NCBI GenBank assembly: GCA_020632655.1
Contig: JACKFD010000001.1
Span: 677,945-741,944 of the forward strand
Length of the DNA: 64,000 nucleotides
Direction: 5' to 3'
Source: Spirochaetaceae bacterium
GTDB taxonomy: Bacteria; Myxococcota_A; UBA9160; UBA4427
Under the pieces are notes generated by a model. That model ran no database searches, was not told the origin of the DNA, and saw nothing but the letters and a program-made list of their open reading frames with translations. A program made the position numbers and the translations under genes. Numbering within the stretch: position 1 is the first letter of the stretch; every line of letters begins with the position of its first letter. Positions 6,975 through 16,155 of the stretch are shown piece after piece.

Positions 6975-9718
6975 GCGGTGGCGGACTCGACACGCCGATG
7001 ATGCGGCAGTTCCTCGAGGTGAAGTCGCGGCATCCGGACGCGGTGATCTTCTATCGGATGGGGGACTTCTACGAGATGTTCCTCGACGACGCCGAGCTCG
7101 TGGCGCCGTTGCTCGACATCACCCTGACCAGCCGCGACAAGAACAGCCCCGATCCCGTTCCGATGTGCGGGGTGCCCGTGCACGCGGCGGATGCGCACAT
7201 CAAGCGTCTGGCCTCCCTCGGTCATCGCGTCGCGATCTGCGAGCAGGTCGAGGATCCGAAGGAGGCCGGTGGCCGACGGCTGGTCCGCCGTGAGGTCGTC
7301 GAGGTCGTGACGCCGGGGCTCGTCGGCGATCCGGAGGGTCTGGACGCACGCGCCGTGGTCGCGGTCGCCGCGCTCGCCTTCGGTCCGGAGCCCGGCGTCT
7401 TCGGTCTCGCGGTGCTCGACGCCTCGACGGCGGATTTCCGGGCGACGGCGATCACGACGCCGGTCGGCGCCGAGCGGGGCGCGGACGCGGATGCGCTGCC
7501 CGACACGCTGGTGCAGGAGCTCTCGCGGGTTGCGCCGCGGGAGCTGCTGCTGCCGAAGGATCGCAGCGAGGCGGTGGGTCGGCGCCTGCGTCCGCTGCTC
7601 GGAGAGATCGCGCTCACGACGATTCCGGACTCGGCCTTCGAGGGACATGCGCTCGCCGGGCGTTGGGAGGGCGATTTCGTCTCGGCGACCGACGCCGCCT
7701 CCCGCGCCGCCGTCGCCGTCGCCAGCTATCTGGCCGCGAACCAGCCCTTCGCGCTCGAGAGCCCGCCGAGGCTGCGCCGCTACGAGATCGCCGACACGGT
7801 CGTGCTCGACCCCGCGACCCGACGTCACCTCGAGCTGCACGAGAACAGCGAGGACCGCGGTCGGACCGGCACACTGATCGCCGAGCTCGATCTGACCCGC
7901 TCGCCCCTCGGTGCGCGCCGCCTCTCCCATTGGCTCGCCTACCCGCTGCTCTCGCCGCGGGCGATCGAGGCCCGCCTCGACGCGGTCGAACGGCTCGTCG
8001 AGGACGATCGTTCCCGCACGCGTCTGCGGGACGCCATCGCGGGCGTACGCGACCTCGAACGCCTGCTCTCGAAGGCGACGCGTCCGGGCGCCGTGCCGCG
8101 GGATCTCGGCGCGCTGCGGACGTCGCTCCGGGCGCTGCCGGCGGTGGCGCAGGCTGCCTGCGCGGTGGGTCGCGAGGAGGGCGGCGGGGAGGCGCTGCTC
8201 GCCGATGCGACGGCTGGCGCGGCGGCGGCGCTGCTCGAGGCGCCCGAGCCGCTGCCCGCGCTCGCGACGCTGCTCGAGGAGGCGCTGATCGACGACCCGC
8301 CCGTGATCGCGAAGGGTTCCCGGGGCGCCTCGGAGACGGGCTACATCCGCGAGGGCTATCGCAGCGATCTCGACGTGCTGCGCGAGAGCGCGTCGAAGGG
8401 GCGCGAGTGGATCGCGGGCCTCGAGGCGGCGGAGCGCGCCCGGACCGGCATCGCGACGCTCAAGGTCCGCTTCCACCCGGTCCACGGCTACTCCCTCGAG
8501 GTCGGCAAGGCGCATCTCGCGAAGGTGCCCGAGGACTACGAGCGCAAGCAGACCCTCGCCAGCGTCGAGCGCTTCACGACCGAGGCCCTGCGCGACGTCG
8601 AGTCGAAGGTGATGGGCGCGAACGAGCGGGCGGCGAAGCTCGAACGCGAGATCTTCGAGTCCCTGCGCGAGGCCGTCTGCCGGGCCGCACCGGAGATCCG
8701 CGAGGCAGCGGACCGCGTGGCGACCCTCGATGCGCTGGCGTCGCTGGCGGAGGCCGCGCGTCGCAAGCGTTGGACCCGTCCGGCCGTCGACGAGAGCGAG
8801 TCGCTCGAGATCCGGGGCGGCCGGCATCCGGTCGTCGAGTCGGTGCTCGGCCGACGCGGCTCGGACGGCTTCGTGCCGAACGACACGCGGCTCGATCCCG
8901 CCGGTCAGCAGATCCTGCTGCTGACGGGACCCAACATGAGCGGCAAGAGCACGTACCTTCGGCAGGTCGCCCTGATCGTGCTGATGGCGCAGATCGGCAG
9001 CTTCGTGCCGGCGGATGCGGCACGGATCGGTGTCGTCGATCGCGTCTTCACGCGGGTCGGGGCGTCGGATCGGCTGGCCCGGGGCGAGTCGACCTTCATG
9101 GTCGAGATGCGCGAGACCGCGGACATCCTTCGCCAGGCGACGCGCCGCAGCCTCGTCATCCTCGACGAGATCGGGCGCGGCACCTCGACCTTCGACGGGC
9201 TCTCGATCGCGTGGGCCGTCGCCGAACATCTCCACGACACCCGGGGCAGCGAGGCGCGCACGCTCTTCGCGACCCACTACCACGAGCTCGTCGCCCTGGC
9301 CGAGAGCAAGCCGCGGCTGCGCAACGCGCATTTCGAGGTCCGGGAGTGGAACGACGAGGTGATCTTCCTGCGGCGCCTGGTCGAGGGCGGAGCCAACCGC
9401 TCCTACGGCATCCAGGTCGCGCGACTCGCCGGGCTGCCGCGCAGCGTCGTCGAACGGGCCCGGGCCATCCTGCTGGACCTCGAAGGCGGGGAGCTGCCGG
9501 GTGGGCAGCCCGACCGATCGCGCCGATCGAAGGACGGCCAGCTCTCCCTCGCGCTCGCGCCCGCCCGCTCGCCGCGCGTCGACGCCGAGGCCGAGCTGGC
9601 GGCGGCGCTGCGCGCCCTCGACCCGAACGCACTCACCCCCCTCGATGCACTCACCTGGCTGGCGCGGCAGCGTACGCAGCTGCTGTCGGCCGGGCGGGTC
9701 GATGAGGAAGTCGAATGA
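6971..9718 (+). CDS. mutS: DNA mismatch repair protein MutS
   Basis: Mismatch-recognition ATPase of 915 aa. The N-terminal mismatch-binding domain includes the Phe-x-Glu motif inside FYRMGDFYEMF, where F and E contact the mispaired base. Connector, lever and clamp domains follow. The ABC-type ATPase has Walker A GPNMSGKSTYLRQ near residue 653, a signature ESTFMVEM, Walker B LVILDEIGRGTSTFDG and the switch histidine in FATHYHEL. Length is slightly above the usual 850-880 aa, with a linker and C-terminal tetramer segment. The GTG at 6971 is chosen over in-frame upstream codons because it overlaps the lapB stop by 4 nt and the fold starts there (LDTPMMRQFLEVK). No mutL lies in the window. Confidence 0.97.
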   Translation: MSGGGLDTPMMRQFLEVKSRHPDAVIFYRMGDFYEMFLDDAELVAPLLDITLTSRDKNSPDPVPMCGVPVHAADAHIKRLASLGHRVAICEQVEDPKEAGGRRLVRREVVEVVTPGLVGDPEGLDARAVVAVAALAFGPEPGVFGLAVLDASTADFRATAITTPVGAERGADADALPDTLVQELSRVAPRELLLPKDRSEAVGRRLRPLLGEIALTTIPDSAFEGHALAGRWEGDFVSATDAASRAAVAVASYLAANQPFALESPPRLRRYEIADTVVLDPATRRHLELHENSEDRGRTGTLIAELDLTRSPLGARRLSHWLAYPLLSPRAIEARLDAVERLVEDDRSRTRLRDAIAGVRDLERLLSKATRPGAVPRDLGALRTSLRALPAVAQAACAVGREEGGGEALLADATAGAAAALLEAPEPLPALATLLEEALIDDPPVIAKGSRGASETGYIREGYRSDLDVLRESASKGREWIAGLEAAERARTGIATLKVRFHPVHGYSLEVGKAHLAKVPEDYERKQTLASVERFTTEALRDVESKVMGANERAAKLEREIFESLREAVCRAAPEIREAADRVATLDALASLAEAARRKRWTRPAVDESESLEIRGGRHPVVESVLGRRGSDGFVPNDTRLDPAGQQILLLTGPNMSGKSTYLRQVALIVLMAQIGSFVPADAARIGVVDRVFTRVGASDRLARGESTFMVEMRETADILRQATRRSLVILDEIGRGTSTFDGLSIAWAVAEHLHDTRGSEARTLFATHYHELVALAESKPRLRNAHFEVREWNDEVIFLRRLVEGGANRSYGIQVARLAGLPRSVVERARAILLDLEGGELPGGQPDRSRRSKDGQLSLALAPARSPRVDAEAELAAALRALDPNALTPLDALTWLARQRTQLLSAGRVDEEVE

Positions 9719-10926
9719 ACCGGTTGCGGAGTGCTCCGCTGCGGTCCATCTCACGCCTGGCGATCCTCCTGGCGCTGGCTCTGCTTCTGATCGGGGCGGA
9801 TCGGCCGCCCGGGCTCGGAGACGTTCGCGAGGTCCGGACCTGGTCCTACCCGGGCTATACGCGCGTGGTGCTCGAGCTCTCGCGCGACGTGTCGGTCGCC
9901 CAGGACGATCTGGTCCGGCTGGCGGCCAACGCCCGGGCGGGACGCCCGGAGCGGCTCTATCTCGACGTGCCCGGCATCTGGGTGGGGACGCGCTACGACG
10001 AGGGCATCGAGGTCGGGGACGGGCTGCTCTCGGCCGTCCGACTCGGCCAGAACACCCTCGATCGCACCCGTCTCGTGATCGACCTCGCGCGCTATTCGGA
10101 TCATCGCGTCTTCACGCTGCCGAGCCCGGCCCGGATCGTGATCGACGTCTACGGTGACCGGAAGCCCGCCCGCGACGCCGACGATCGGGGCGGACGGCTG
10201 CCGCAGGAGCTGCGGCGTGTGAACACGATCGTCGTCGATCCGGGCCACGGCGGCCGCGACCCGGGCGCCACGGGCGTGGGCGGCCTGCGCGAGAAGGACG
10301 TGAACCTCGCGATCGCGCGGCAGCTCGCGAAGCGACTCGAGGAGCGCGGCTTCGAGGTCGTGCTGACCCGCGACGACGATCGGACGCTCGACCTCGAGGA
10401 GCGCTCGGTGATCGCCGAATCGGCCGGCGGCGACGTCTTCATCTCGATCCATGCCAACGCCTCGCGCCGCAAGGCCGCCCGCGGCATCGAGATCTACACC
10501 CTCGACCAGAACCACGAACGCCACAGCCTCGACGTCGCGGCGCGGGAGAACGGCGTGCCGGCGGCGCGCCTCGATCCGCTCCAGCGCGCACTCGCCCAGC
10601 TCCGGGCCGGCGAGGTCGCGACCCACTCCGAACGGCTCGCCTCGCTCGTCCACGAGCGGGTGATGCACGGCGCGAAGGAGCGCGACCATACGCTCCCGGA
10701 TCTCGGTCTGAAGAAGGGGCCCTTCTACGTCCTCTTCATGTCGAGCATGTCGGCGCTGCTGGTCGAGACGGGCTTCGTCACGAACGAGCGGGACGCGGGG
10801 CTGCTGCGCAGCCGCGAGTACCAGCACCTGCTCGCCGATCGGATCGCCGAGGGCGTGGAGCGATACCGCCGGCAGATCGAGCTCGGCGTGGCCGCCCGTG
10901 CGGGCGGGCTGGGCGGAGACCGCTGA
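9715..10926 (+). CDS. N-acetylmuramoyl-L-alanine amidase (AmiC-type, AMIN + Amidase_3)
   Basis: Periplasmic zinc amidase of 403 aa that cleaves the peptide stem from peptidoglycan at the division septum. An N-terminal signal or anchor helix (LAILLALALLLIGAD) precedes an AMIN domain (about 35-150, beginning VREVRTWSYPGYTRVVLEL), which localises such enzymes to the septum. The catalytic Amidase_3 domain starts near residue 170 with VVDPGHGGRDPGA (zinc His). It continues with glutamate GGLREKDVNL, SIHANAS and the final glutamate in LVETGFVTN. An insertion around residues 260-330 resembles the regulatory helix of AmiB/AmiC that blocks the active site until EnvC/NlpD-like activators bind. Overlaps mutS by 4 nt (ATGA) and glnD by 1 nt. 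Confidence 0.93.
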   Translation: MNRLRSAPLRSISRLAILLALALLLIGADRPPGLGDVREVRTWSYPGYTRVVLELSRDVSVAQDDLVRLAANARAGRPERLYLDVPGIWVGTRYDEGIEVGDGLLSAVRLGQNTLDRTRLVIDLARYSDHRVFTLPSPARIVIDVYGDRKPARDADDRGGRLPQELRRVNTIVVDPGHGGRDPGATGVGGLREKDVNLAIARQLAKRLEERGFEVVLTRDDDRTLDLEERSVIAESAGGDVFISIHANASRRKAARGIEIYTLDQNHERHSLDVAARENGVPAARLDPLQRALAQLRAGEVATHSERLASLVHERVMHGAKERDHTLPDLGLKKGPFYVLFMSSMSALLVETGFVTNERDAGLLRSREYQHLLADRIAEGVERYRRQIELGVAARAGGLGGDR

Positions 10927-13721
10927 TGACGCTGGCCGGCCCGAGCATCGACGCCTACCTCGCGGATCTGCCCGCCGATCCCCAGGCGCGCACGAACGCG
11001 GTGGCGCCCAAGGTGAAGGCGTATCTCGCGGATGCCCGCGAGGCGCTGGAACGTCTGCACCGCGCGTCGGAGTCGGGGCGGCGGGTGAACGAGGCGAACT
11101 CGGACATGATGGATCGCCTCGTCCGTCGTCTCTACGGGCTCGCGGAGGAGCTCCATCTCGCTCGGGGCGGCGCGATCGAGTCGGGCGTGGTCGTGATCGC
11201 GGTCGGTGGATACGCACGGCGGGAGATGTCGATCCACTCGGACGTCGACCTGCTCATCCTCTATCGCGACGGTCTCACCCCTTTCGTCGAGCTGCTGGCC
11301 GAGCGATTGCAGTACTGGCTCTGGGACGCGGGGCTCCGCATCGGCTGCGCGACGCGGACGCTGGCGGATACGGTCGAGCTCGGACGGGAGGACGTGACGG
11401 TGCGGACCGCCGTGCTGACCGCGCGCTTCCTGTGCGGCGACGGTGAGTTCTTCCACGCCTTCGCGGATCGGATCCGCGACGAGCTGCTGCCCGATCCCCT
11501 GGCCTTCGCGATCGAGCAGCAGGAGCTGCTCCGCGAGCGACAGCTCGAGTACGGCGATTCGCTCTATCTGCTGCAGCCGAACGTGAAGGAGGGCGCGGGC
11601 GCGTTGCGCGACTACCACTCGGCCTACTGGGTGGCGCGCGGGACGCAGCCCTCCGTCCGGAACGTCGACGACCTGCTCCATTTCGGGTTGCTGACCGAGA
11701 CGGAGATGGACGAGTACCGGGACGCCCTCGACTTCCTCTGGCGCACGCGAAACGAGCTGCATCTGCGCAGTCGACGCTCGAACGACCAGATGAGCTTCGA
11801 GCTGCAGGAGGAGGTGAGCGAGGGGCTGGGCTACGGGTCGATGGCCGAGGCGGTCGCGGTCTCCGCCGCGAAGCCGGTCCCGGACGAGGGGACGCTCGCG
11901 GATCTGCGCTTCGAGCCCGACGATCCGGACCTGCCCGTCGAGCGTTTCATGCGCGACTACTACCGGCACGCCCGTGCGATCAAGACCTATTCGGAGCTCG
12001 TGATCGAGCAGTGCATCCGTCGCGTGGACCCGCTCGCCGGTCAGCCGAGCGAGGTCGTGACGATCGAGGACGGCTTCCGGATCATCGACGGCCAGCTCGC
12101 GATCCCCCACGCGGGTCATCTGCGCGAGGATCCGCTGCGCATCGTGCGCGTCTTCGCGATCGCCCAGCGCCACCAGGTCCGTCTCTCCCGCATGGCGCAG
12201 CGGCTGCTACGCGAGAACCTCGACCTGCTGCAGGACGCGCACCGCAGCTCGCCCGAGGCGGCCGAGCTCTTCATGGACATCCTCGACGGCGAGTTCCGAG
12301 TGACGCGCACGTTGATGGCGATGAACGACGTGGGCGTGCTCGGCCGGCTGATCCCCGAGTGGGAGCACATCGTCTGCCGCTGGCAGCACGTCGTCTATCA
12401 CACGTACACGGTCGACGTGCACTCGATCTTCCTGGTCGAGGAGCTGCGACGGCTCTGGCGTGGCAAGTACGCGCGGGCGATGCCCGAGCTGACGGAGCTG
12501 ATGGCGGAGGTCGAGGATCGCGCGGTGCTCTTCCTCGGCTGTCTGCTCCACGACATCGGCAAGGGCTTCGGCGGCGATCACTCGAACAAGGGCGTGGTCC
12601 GCGCCGTGACCGTGCTCGAGCGCCTGGGCCTGCCGAAGGAGCGGGCGGATCGCGTGCTCTTCGTCGTGCAGCACCACCTGTTGATGTCGCACCTCGCCCA
12701 GAGTCGCGACCTCTCGGATGCGAAGCTGATCCTGGAGCTGGCGCAGATCTGCGGAGACCGCACGAATCTCCGCAATCTCTACCTCGCGACCTTCGCCGAC
12801 ATCCGGGCCTCGTCCGTCGATGCCTGGACGGACTGGAAGGGGCAGCTCCTGCGCGAGCTCTTCGAGCGGACGGCGGAGATGCTCGAGACCGGAGCGGAAC
12901 GGCCCGACGAGGCGGTCGCGTTGCTCGAGGCGCGGGTCGGAAGGCGGCGGGAGAGCGCGCGCGAAGAGCTGATCCGGCTCGGGGTGGGCGAGAGCAAGAT
13001 CGACGCCGTGCTCGACTCGCTGCCCCGGCGCTATTTCCTCTCGCACACGCCGCCGCAGATCGCGCGCCACGCGCAGCTCGTGCTGCGCTTCGGTGACGGA
13101 CGACGCGTCGTGACCGCCCACCGCGACATGAAGGGCGGGTTCACCGAGGTCATCGTGTGCGCCGAGGACGTCCACGGTCTCTACAGCAAGGTCGCCGGTG
13201 TCATGACGGCGTGCGGGCTGAACATCCTCGGGTCGCACGTCTACACGATGCGCGGACGGCTCGCGCTCGAGATCTACCGCACGCACACGCCGCGGGGTGG
13301 ACCCGACGAGCGGGCGATGATCTGGCAGGAGGTCGAGCAGCAGCTCGAGAGCGTGCTGGCGGGGGAGGTCGAGGTCGGCGAGCTCGTGCGTCGCCGCCGC
13401 CGTCCCGTGGGCGGCACCCGGCCGCCTTCGCGCAAGCAGCCCCGCGTGCTGATCTCGAACACGGAGTCGGAGTTCTACACGCTCGTGGACGTGATCGCGG
13501 ACGACCGGATCGGGCTGCTCTACGACGTGACCCGGACGATCTGCGACCACGGCTTCGAGATCTACATCTCGAAGGCCGCGACCATCAAGGACCAGGTGAC
13601 GGACGCCTTCTACCTGAAGGACGAGTCCGGAAAGAAGATCAAGGATTCCGAACGCTTGGAGCGCCTTCGTGAAGGACTGCTCGAGGCGGTCCGCGGTCCC
13701 GTGGAGGGGCGGCGGACGTGA
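10926..13721 (+). CDS. glnD: Bifunctional uridylyltransferase / uridylyl-removing enzyme
   Basis: Master nitrogen sensor of 931 aa that uridylylates PII proteins under glutamine shortage and removes UMP when glutamine is high. The nucleotidyltransferase motif GGYARREMSIHSDVDLLIL lies near residues 93-111, with the two metal-binding aspartates in DVD. A GlnE/GlnD linker follows, then an HD phosphohydrolase domain (CLLHDIGKGFGGDHSNKG near 539-556) for deuridylylation. Two C-terminal ACT domains (around 735-800 and 845-920) bind glutamine. It is longer than E. coli GlnD (890 aa) because of an Arg/Pro-rich linker between the ACT domains. No glnB/glnK or glnA is present nearby, so the target PII is elsewhere. 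Confidence 0.95.
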   Translation: MTLAGPSIDAYLADLPADPQARTNAVAPKVKAYLADAREALERLHRASESGRRVNEANSDMMDRLVRRLYGLAEELHLARGGAIESGVVVIAVGGYARREMSIHSDVDLLILYRDGLTPFVELLAERLQYWLWDAGLRIGCATRTLADTVELGREDVTVRTAVLTARFLCGDGEFFHAFADRIRDELLPDPLAFAIEQQELLRERQLEYGDSLYLLQPNVKEGAGALRDYHSAYWVARGTQPSVRNVDDLLHFGLLTETEMDEYRDALDFLWRTRNELHLRSRRSNDQMSFELQEEVSEGLGYGSMAEAVAVSAAKPVPDEGTLADLRFEPDDPDLPVERFMRDYYRHARAIKTYSELVIEQCIRRVDPLAGQPSEVVTIEDGFRIIDGQLAIPHAGHLREDPLRIVRVFAIAQRHQVRLSRMAQRLLRENLDLLQDAHRSSPEAAELFMDILDGEFRVTRTLMAMNDVGVLGRLIPEWEHIVCRWQHVVYHTYTVDVHSIFLVEELRRLWRGKYARAMPELTELMAEVEDRAVLFLGCLLHDIGKGFGGDHSNKGVVRAVTVLERLGLPKERADRVLFVVQHHLLMSHLAQSRDLSDAKLILELAQICGDRTNLRNLYLATFADIRASSVDAWTDWKGQLLRELFERTAEMLETGAERPDEAVALLEARVGRRRESAREELIRLGVGESKIDAVLDSLPRRYFLSHTPPQIARHAQLVLRFGDGRRVVTAHRDMKGGFTEVIVCAEDVHGLYSKVAGVMTACGLNILGSHVYTMRGRLALEIYRTHTPRGGPDERAMIWQEVEQQLESVLAGEVEVGELVRRRRRPVGGTRPPSRKQPRVLISNTESEFYTLVDVIADDRIGLLYDVTRTICDHGFEIYISKAATIKDQVTDAFYLKDESGKKIKDSERLERLREGLLEAVRGPVEGRRT

Positions 13722-14665
13722 GCGGAGCCGATGCGGCGGCCCCGGCGAGTCCGCTCGAGACGCTCTGCGACGAGCTCCTGACACGGCTGGCCGTGGAAGA
13801 GGGGCTCTCGGCGCGGACCGTCGAGGCCTACGCGAACGACCTGCGCCATCTCCGGGCGCATCTGTCCGAGTGCGGGGTCGATCGCGTGGAGGCGATCGGC
13901 CGCCGCGAGCTCGTGTCGCTCGCCGGATTCCTCGACGCACGCGGCATGGCCGCGAGCAGCCGCGCGCGGGTCGTGGTCGCCGTCCGGCGACTCCTGAAAT
14001 ACGCGCAGCAACGGGACCTGATCGGTGCGGCCCCGCTCGAGGCGCTTCAGGCGCCGCGGGGCGCGCGGCGGCTGCCGCGCGTACTGCACGCCGAGCAGAC
14101 GGCCGCGTTGATCGATGCGGCGCGCACGCCCGATCCGCTCGGCCTGCGCGATGTGGCGATGCTCGAGGTGCTCTACGGCGCGGGGCTGCGGGTCTCGGAG
14201 CTGGTGGGATTGCCTCTGTCGGCGGTCGATCGGCGGGGGCTCCTGCTGCGGGTCGTCGGCAAGGGGCGCAAGGAGCGGGTCGTCCCGCTCGGCGACGCGG
14301 CGAGCGAGGCGCTCGAGCGGTATCTCGTCGAGGCGCGCCCCGTGCTGCTCGGTGATCGCCCGGATCGCGAGCACAAGGTCTTCCTGGGGCGACGGGGTAC
14401 GGCGATGACGCGGCAGAACTTCTTCGCCCGGCTGCGTCGGCACGCGATCCGCGCGGGCATCCCGACCGACCGCGTCTCGCCCCACGTGCTGCGTCACGCC
14501 TTCGCCACGGATCTCCTCGAGGGCGGGGCCGATCTTCGCGCCATCCAGACGATGCTCGGCCATGCGGATCTCTCGACGACTGAGATCTACACGCACGTGA
14601 GTCGGGCGAGGCTGCGCGACACGGTCGAGGCGCGTCATCCGCGCGGGTCGGGCGGCGCACGGTGA
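13718..14665 (+). CDS. Tyrosine recombinase XerC/XerD type
   Basis: Site-specific recombinase of 315 aa, most likely one half of the XerCD pair that resolves chromosome dimers at dif. An N-terminal SAM-like core-binding domain (about 10-105) precedes the catalytic domain. Catalytic residues are all visible: Arg in GAGLRVSELVGL (about 156), Lys in GKGRKERVVPLG, HxxR in HVLRHAFATDLL (about 256-259), His in LGHADLSTTEIY and nucleophile Tyr in EIYTHV (about 291). Length and smooth fit within a housekeeping chain argue against a phage integrase. XerC and XerD cannot be told apart from sequence alone here. The GTG start overlaps glnD and the stop overlaps the next gene, each by 4 nt. Confidence 0.93.
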   Translation: MSGADAAAPASPLETLCDELLTRLAVEEGLSARTVEAYANDLRHLRAHLSECGVDRVEAIGRRELVSLAGFLDARGMAASSRARVVVAVRRLLKYAQQRDLIGAAPLEALQAPRGARRLPRVLHAEQTAALIDAARTPDPLGLRDVAMLEVLYGAGLRVSELVGLPLSAVDRRGLLLRVVGKGRKERVVPLGDAASEALERYLVEARPVLLGDRPDREHKVFLGRRGTAMTRQNFFARLRRHAIRAGIPTDRVSPHVLRHAFATDLLEGGADLRAIQTMLGHADLSTTEIYTHVSRARLRDTVEARHPRGSGGAR

Positions 14666-16116
14666 AGCCCGCACGTTCGTTCGATGAGGTGCTCGCGGCG
14701 CTGCCCGAGTCCACGGCGGTCCTGCTGCGGCGGATCGTCGAGGCGGGCACCGAGCGCAAGGCCGGCCGTCTGTATCTCGTCGGGGGCCCCGTGCGGGACC
14801 TGCTGCTCGGGCGTGCGCTGCGCGACGTGGACCTGGCGATCGAAGGCGACGCGGCGGCGCTCGCCCGGGCGATCGCCGTGCCGGGCGAGGGTGGACCCTC
14901 CTTCACGGCGCACGATCGCTTCGGCACGGTGCGACTCGAGACCTCCGAGGCCCGTGTCGACCTCGCCGGGTTCCGCCAGGAGCGTTATGCGCAGCCCGGC
15001 GCGCTGCCCGAGGTCGAGCCCGGGGATCTCGCGGCGGACGCCCGTCGGCGCGACTTCTCGGTCAACGCGCTCTATCTCCCGCTCGACGCCGAGGCGCCGG
15101 CCCGTGCGATCGACGTGATCGACGAGGCGGGCGGCCTTCCGGACCTCGAACGGAAGCGGCTGCGTGTACTGCATCCGCGGAGCTTCCACGACGATCCGAC
15201 GCGCGCCTGGCGGGCCGCGCGCTTCGCCGCGCGCCTCGGCATGCGGCTCGAGCGCGGGTCGCGCAACGCCCTGCGCGACGCGCTGCGCGACGGGGCCTTC
15301 GCCGCCGTGAGCGGAGAGCGCTATCGGCGGGAGCTCGAGCTGGTCTTCGGTGAGGCGGCGCTCGGGATGCACGTCGGGCGGCCGTTGCGATCGCTCTCGG
15401 ACTGGCACGTGTTGGCGGCGCTCGAGCCGGGGCTCGTGCTCGGGCGGGATCGGATGGTGCCGCTGCGGCGACTCTCGCAGGCGATCGCGGAGCCGCCGTG
15501 GCCGGCGCCGCGCTGGCGGCCGTGGGTGGCAGGACTTTCGATCTGGCTGGCGCCCCTGCCGGCGGCCCTGCGCCGGAGGACGCTCGAGCGCTTCTCCGTG
15601 CGCGGCGAGCAGGCGGCCCGGATCGTCCGTTTCGGCCGCGACGTCGAGCGCGTCCTGCGTGGACTCGAGCGATCGCGGGGGCGCGGCAGCGTCGACGCGA
15701 CCCTCTCGGAGCTGCCGGAGGAGACGGTCCAGGCCCTGCATGCGCTCGCCGGGACGGCCGTTCGTCGACGGATCCTGCGCTGGGGCGCCGAGGATCGTCG
15801 TCGCCGCGCGCCGGTCGCCGGGACGGATCTGGTCGAGCTCGGCCTCGCCGGGCCCGAGGTCGGGCGGACCCTCGCGCGGATCCGGGCGGCCTTCCTCGAC
15901 GGCGACCTCGCGAATCGCGAGGAGGCCCTCGCACTGGCCGTGGAGATCGCCCGCCGCGCGGCGGGTCGCTCGAAGCGGAGCGCCGCGGCCGGCCGAAGGC
16001 GGCGGCGGCGTGTTGCTGGCGATCCTGCGATCGCCGATACTCGCGCCCCGCATGGCGACGCCGACCGCGAGGACCGTGAAGCGGATGGAGTGTCGCCGCC
16101 CGAGACCTCTTCCTGA
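14662..16116 (+). CDS. Class II tRNA nucleotidyltransferase / poly(A) polymerase family protein (no HD domain)
   Basis: Template-independent nucleotidyltransferase of 484 aa. The head domain has LVGGPVRDLLLGRALRDVDLAIEGD (quoted in parts: GGPVRD near 41 and catalytic DVD near 54). It also has ADARRRDFSVNA near 127 and an RVLHPRSFHDDPTR neck segment, all typical of CCA-adding, CC-adding, A-adding and bacterial poly(A) polymerases. It lacks the HD phosphohydrolase domain seen in the second family member at 26548-28020. The last 60 residues are a basic then acidic low-complexity tail (a run of seven arginines). Separate CC- and A-adding enzymes are known in some deltaproteobacteria, so specificity is uncertain. 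GTG start overlaps the recombinase by 4 nt; this ends the coupled chain. Confidence 0.85.
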   Translation: MKPARSFDEVLAALPESTAVLLRRIVEAGTERKAGRLYLVGGPVRDLLLGRALRDVDLAIEGDAAALARAIAVPGEGGPSFTAHDRFGTVRLETSEARVDLAGFRQERYAQPGALPEVEPGDLAADARRRDFSVNALYLPLDAEAPARAIDVIDEAGGLPDLERKRLRVLHPRSFHDDPTRAWRAARFAARLGMRLERGSRNALRDALRDGAFAAVSGERYRRELELVFGEAALGMHVGRPLRSLSDWHVLAALEPGLVLGRDRMVPLRRLSQAIAEPPWPAPRWRPWVAGLSIWLAPLPAALRRRTLERFSVRGEQAARIVRFGRDVERVLRGLERSRGRGSVDATLSELPEETVQALHALAGTAVRRRILRWGAEDRRRRAPVAGTDLVELGLAGPEVGRTLARIRAAFLDGDLANREEALALAVEIARRAAGRSKRSAAAGRRRRRRVAGDPAIADTRAPHGDADREDREADGVSPPETSS

Positions 16117-16155
16117 AGCCGACTCCCCCCAGGCGCCCAGGACGGATGCAATTCC

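Noticed and set aside
13718..14665. Phage or island integrase next to an attachment site
   Set aside because: The recombinase is embedded in overlapping housekeeping genes, has Xer length, and no tRNA or direct repeat site is near.
12207..14927. 906-codon minus-strand frame across glnD and the recombinase
   Set aside because: Shadow of well-supported + strand genes; Arg/Pro/Ala-rich and no motif.
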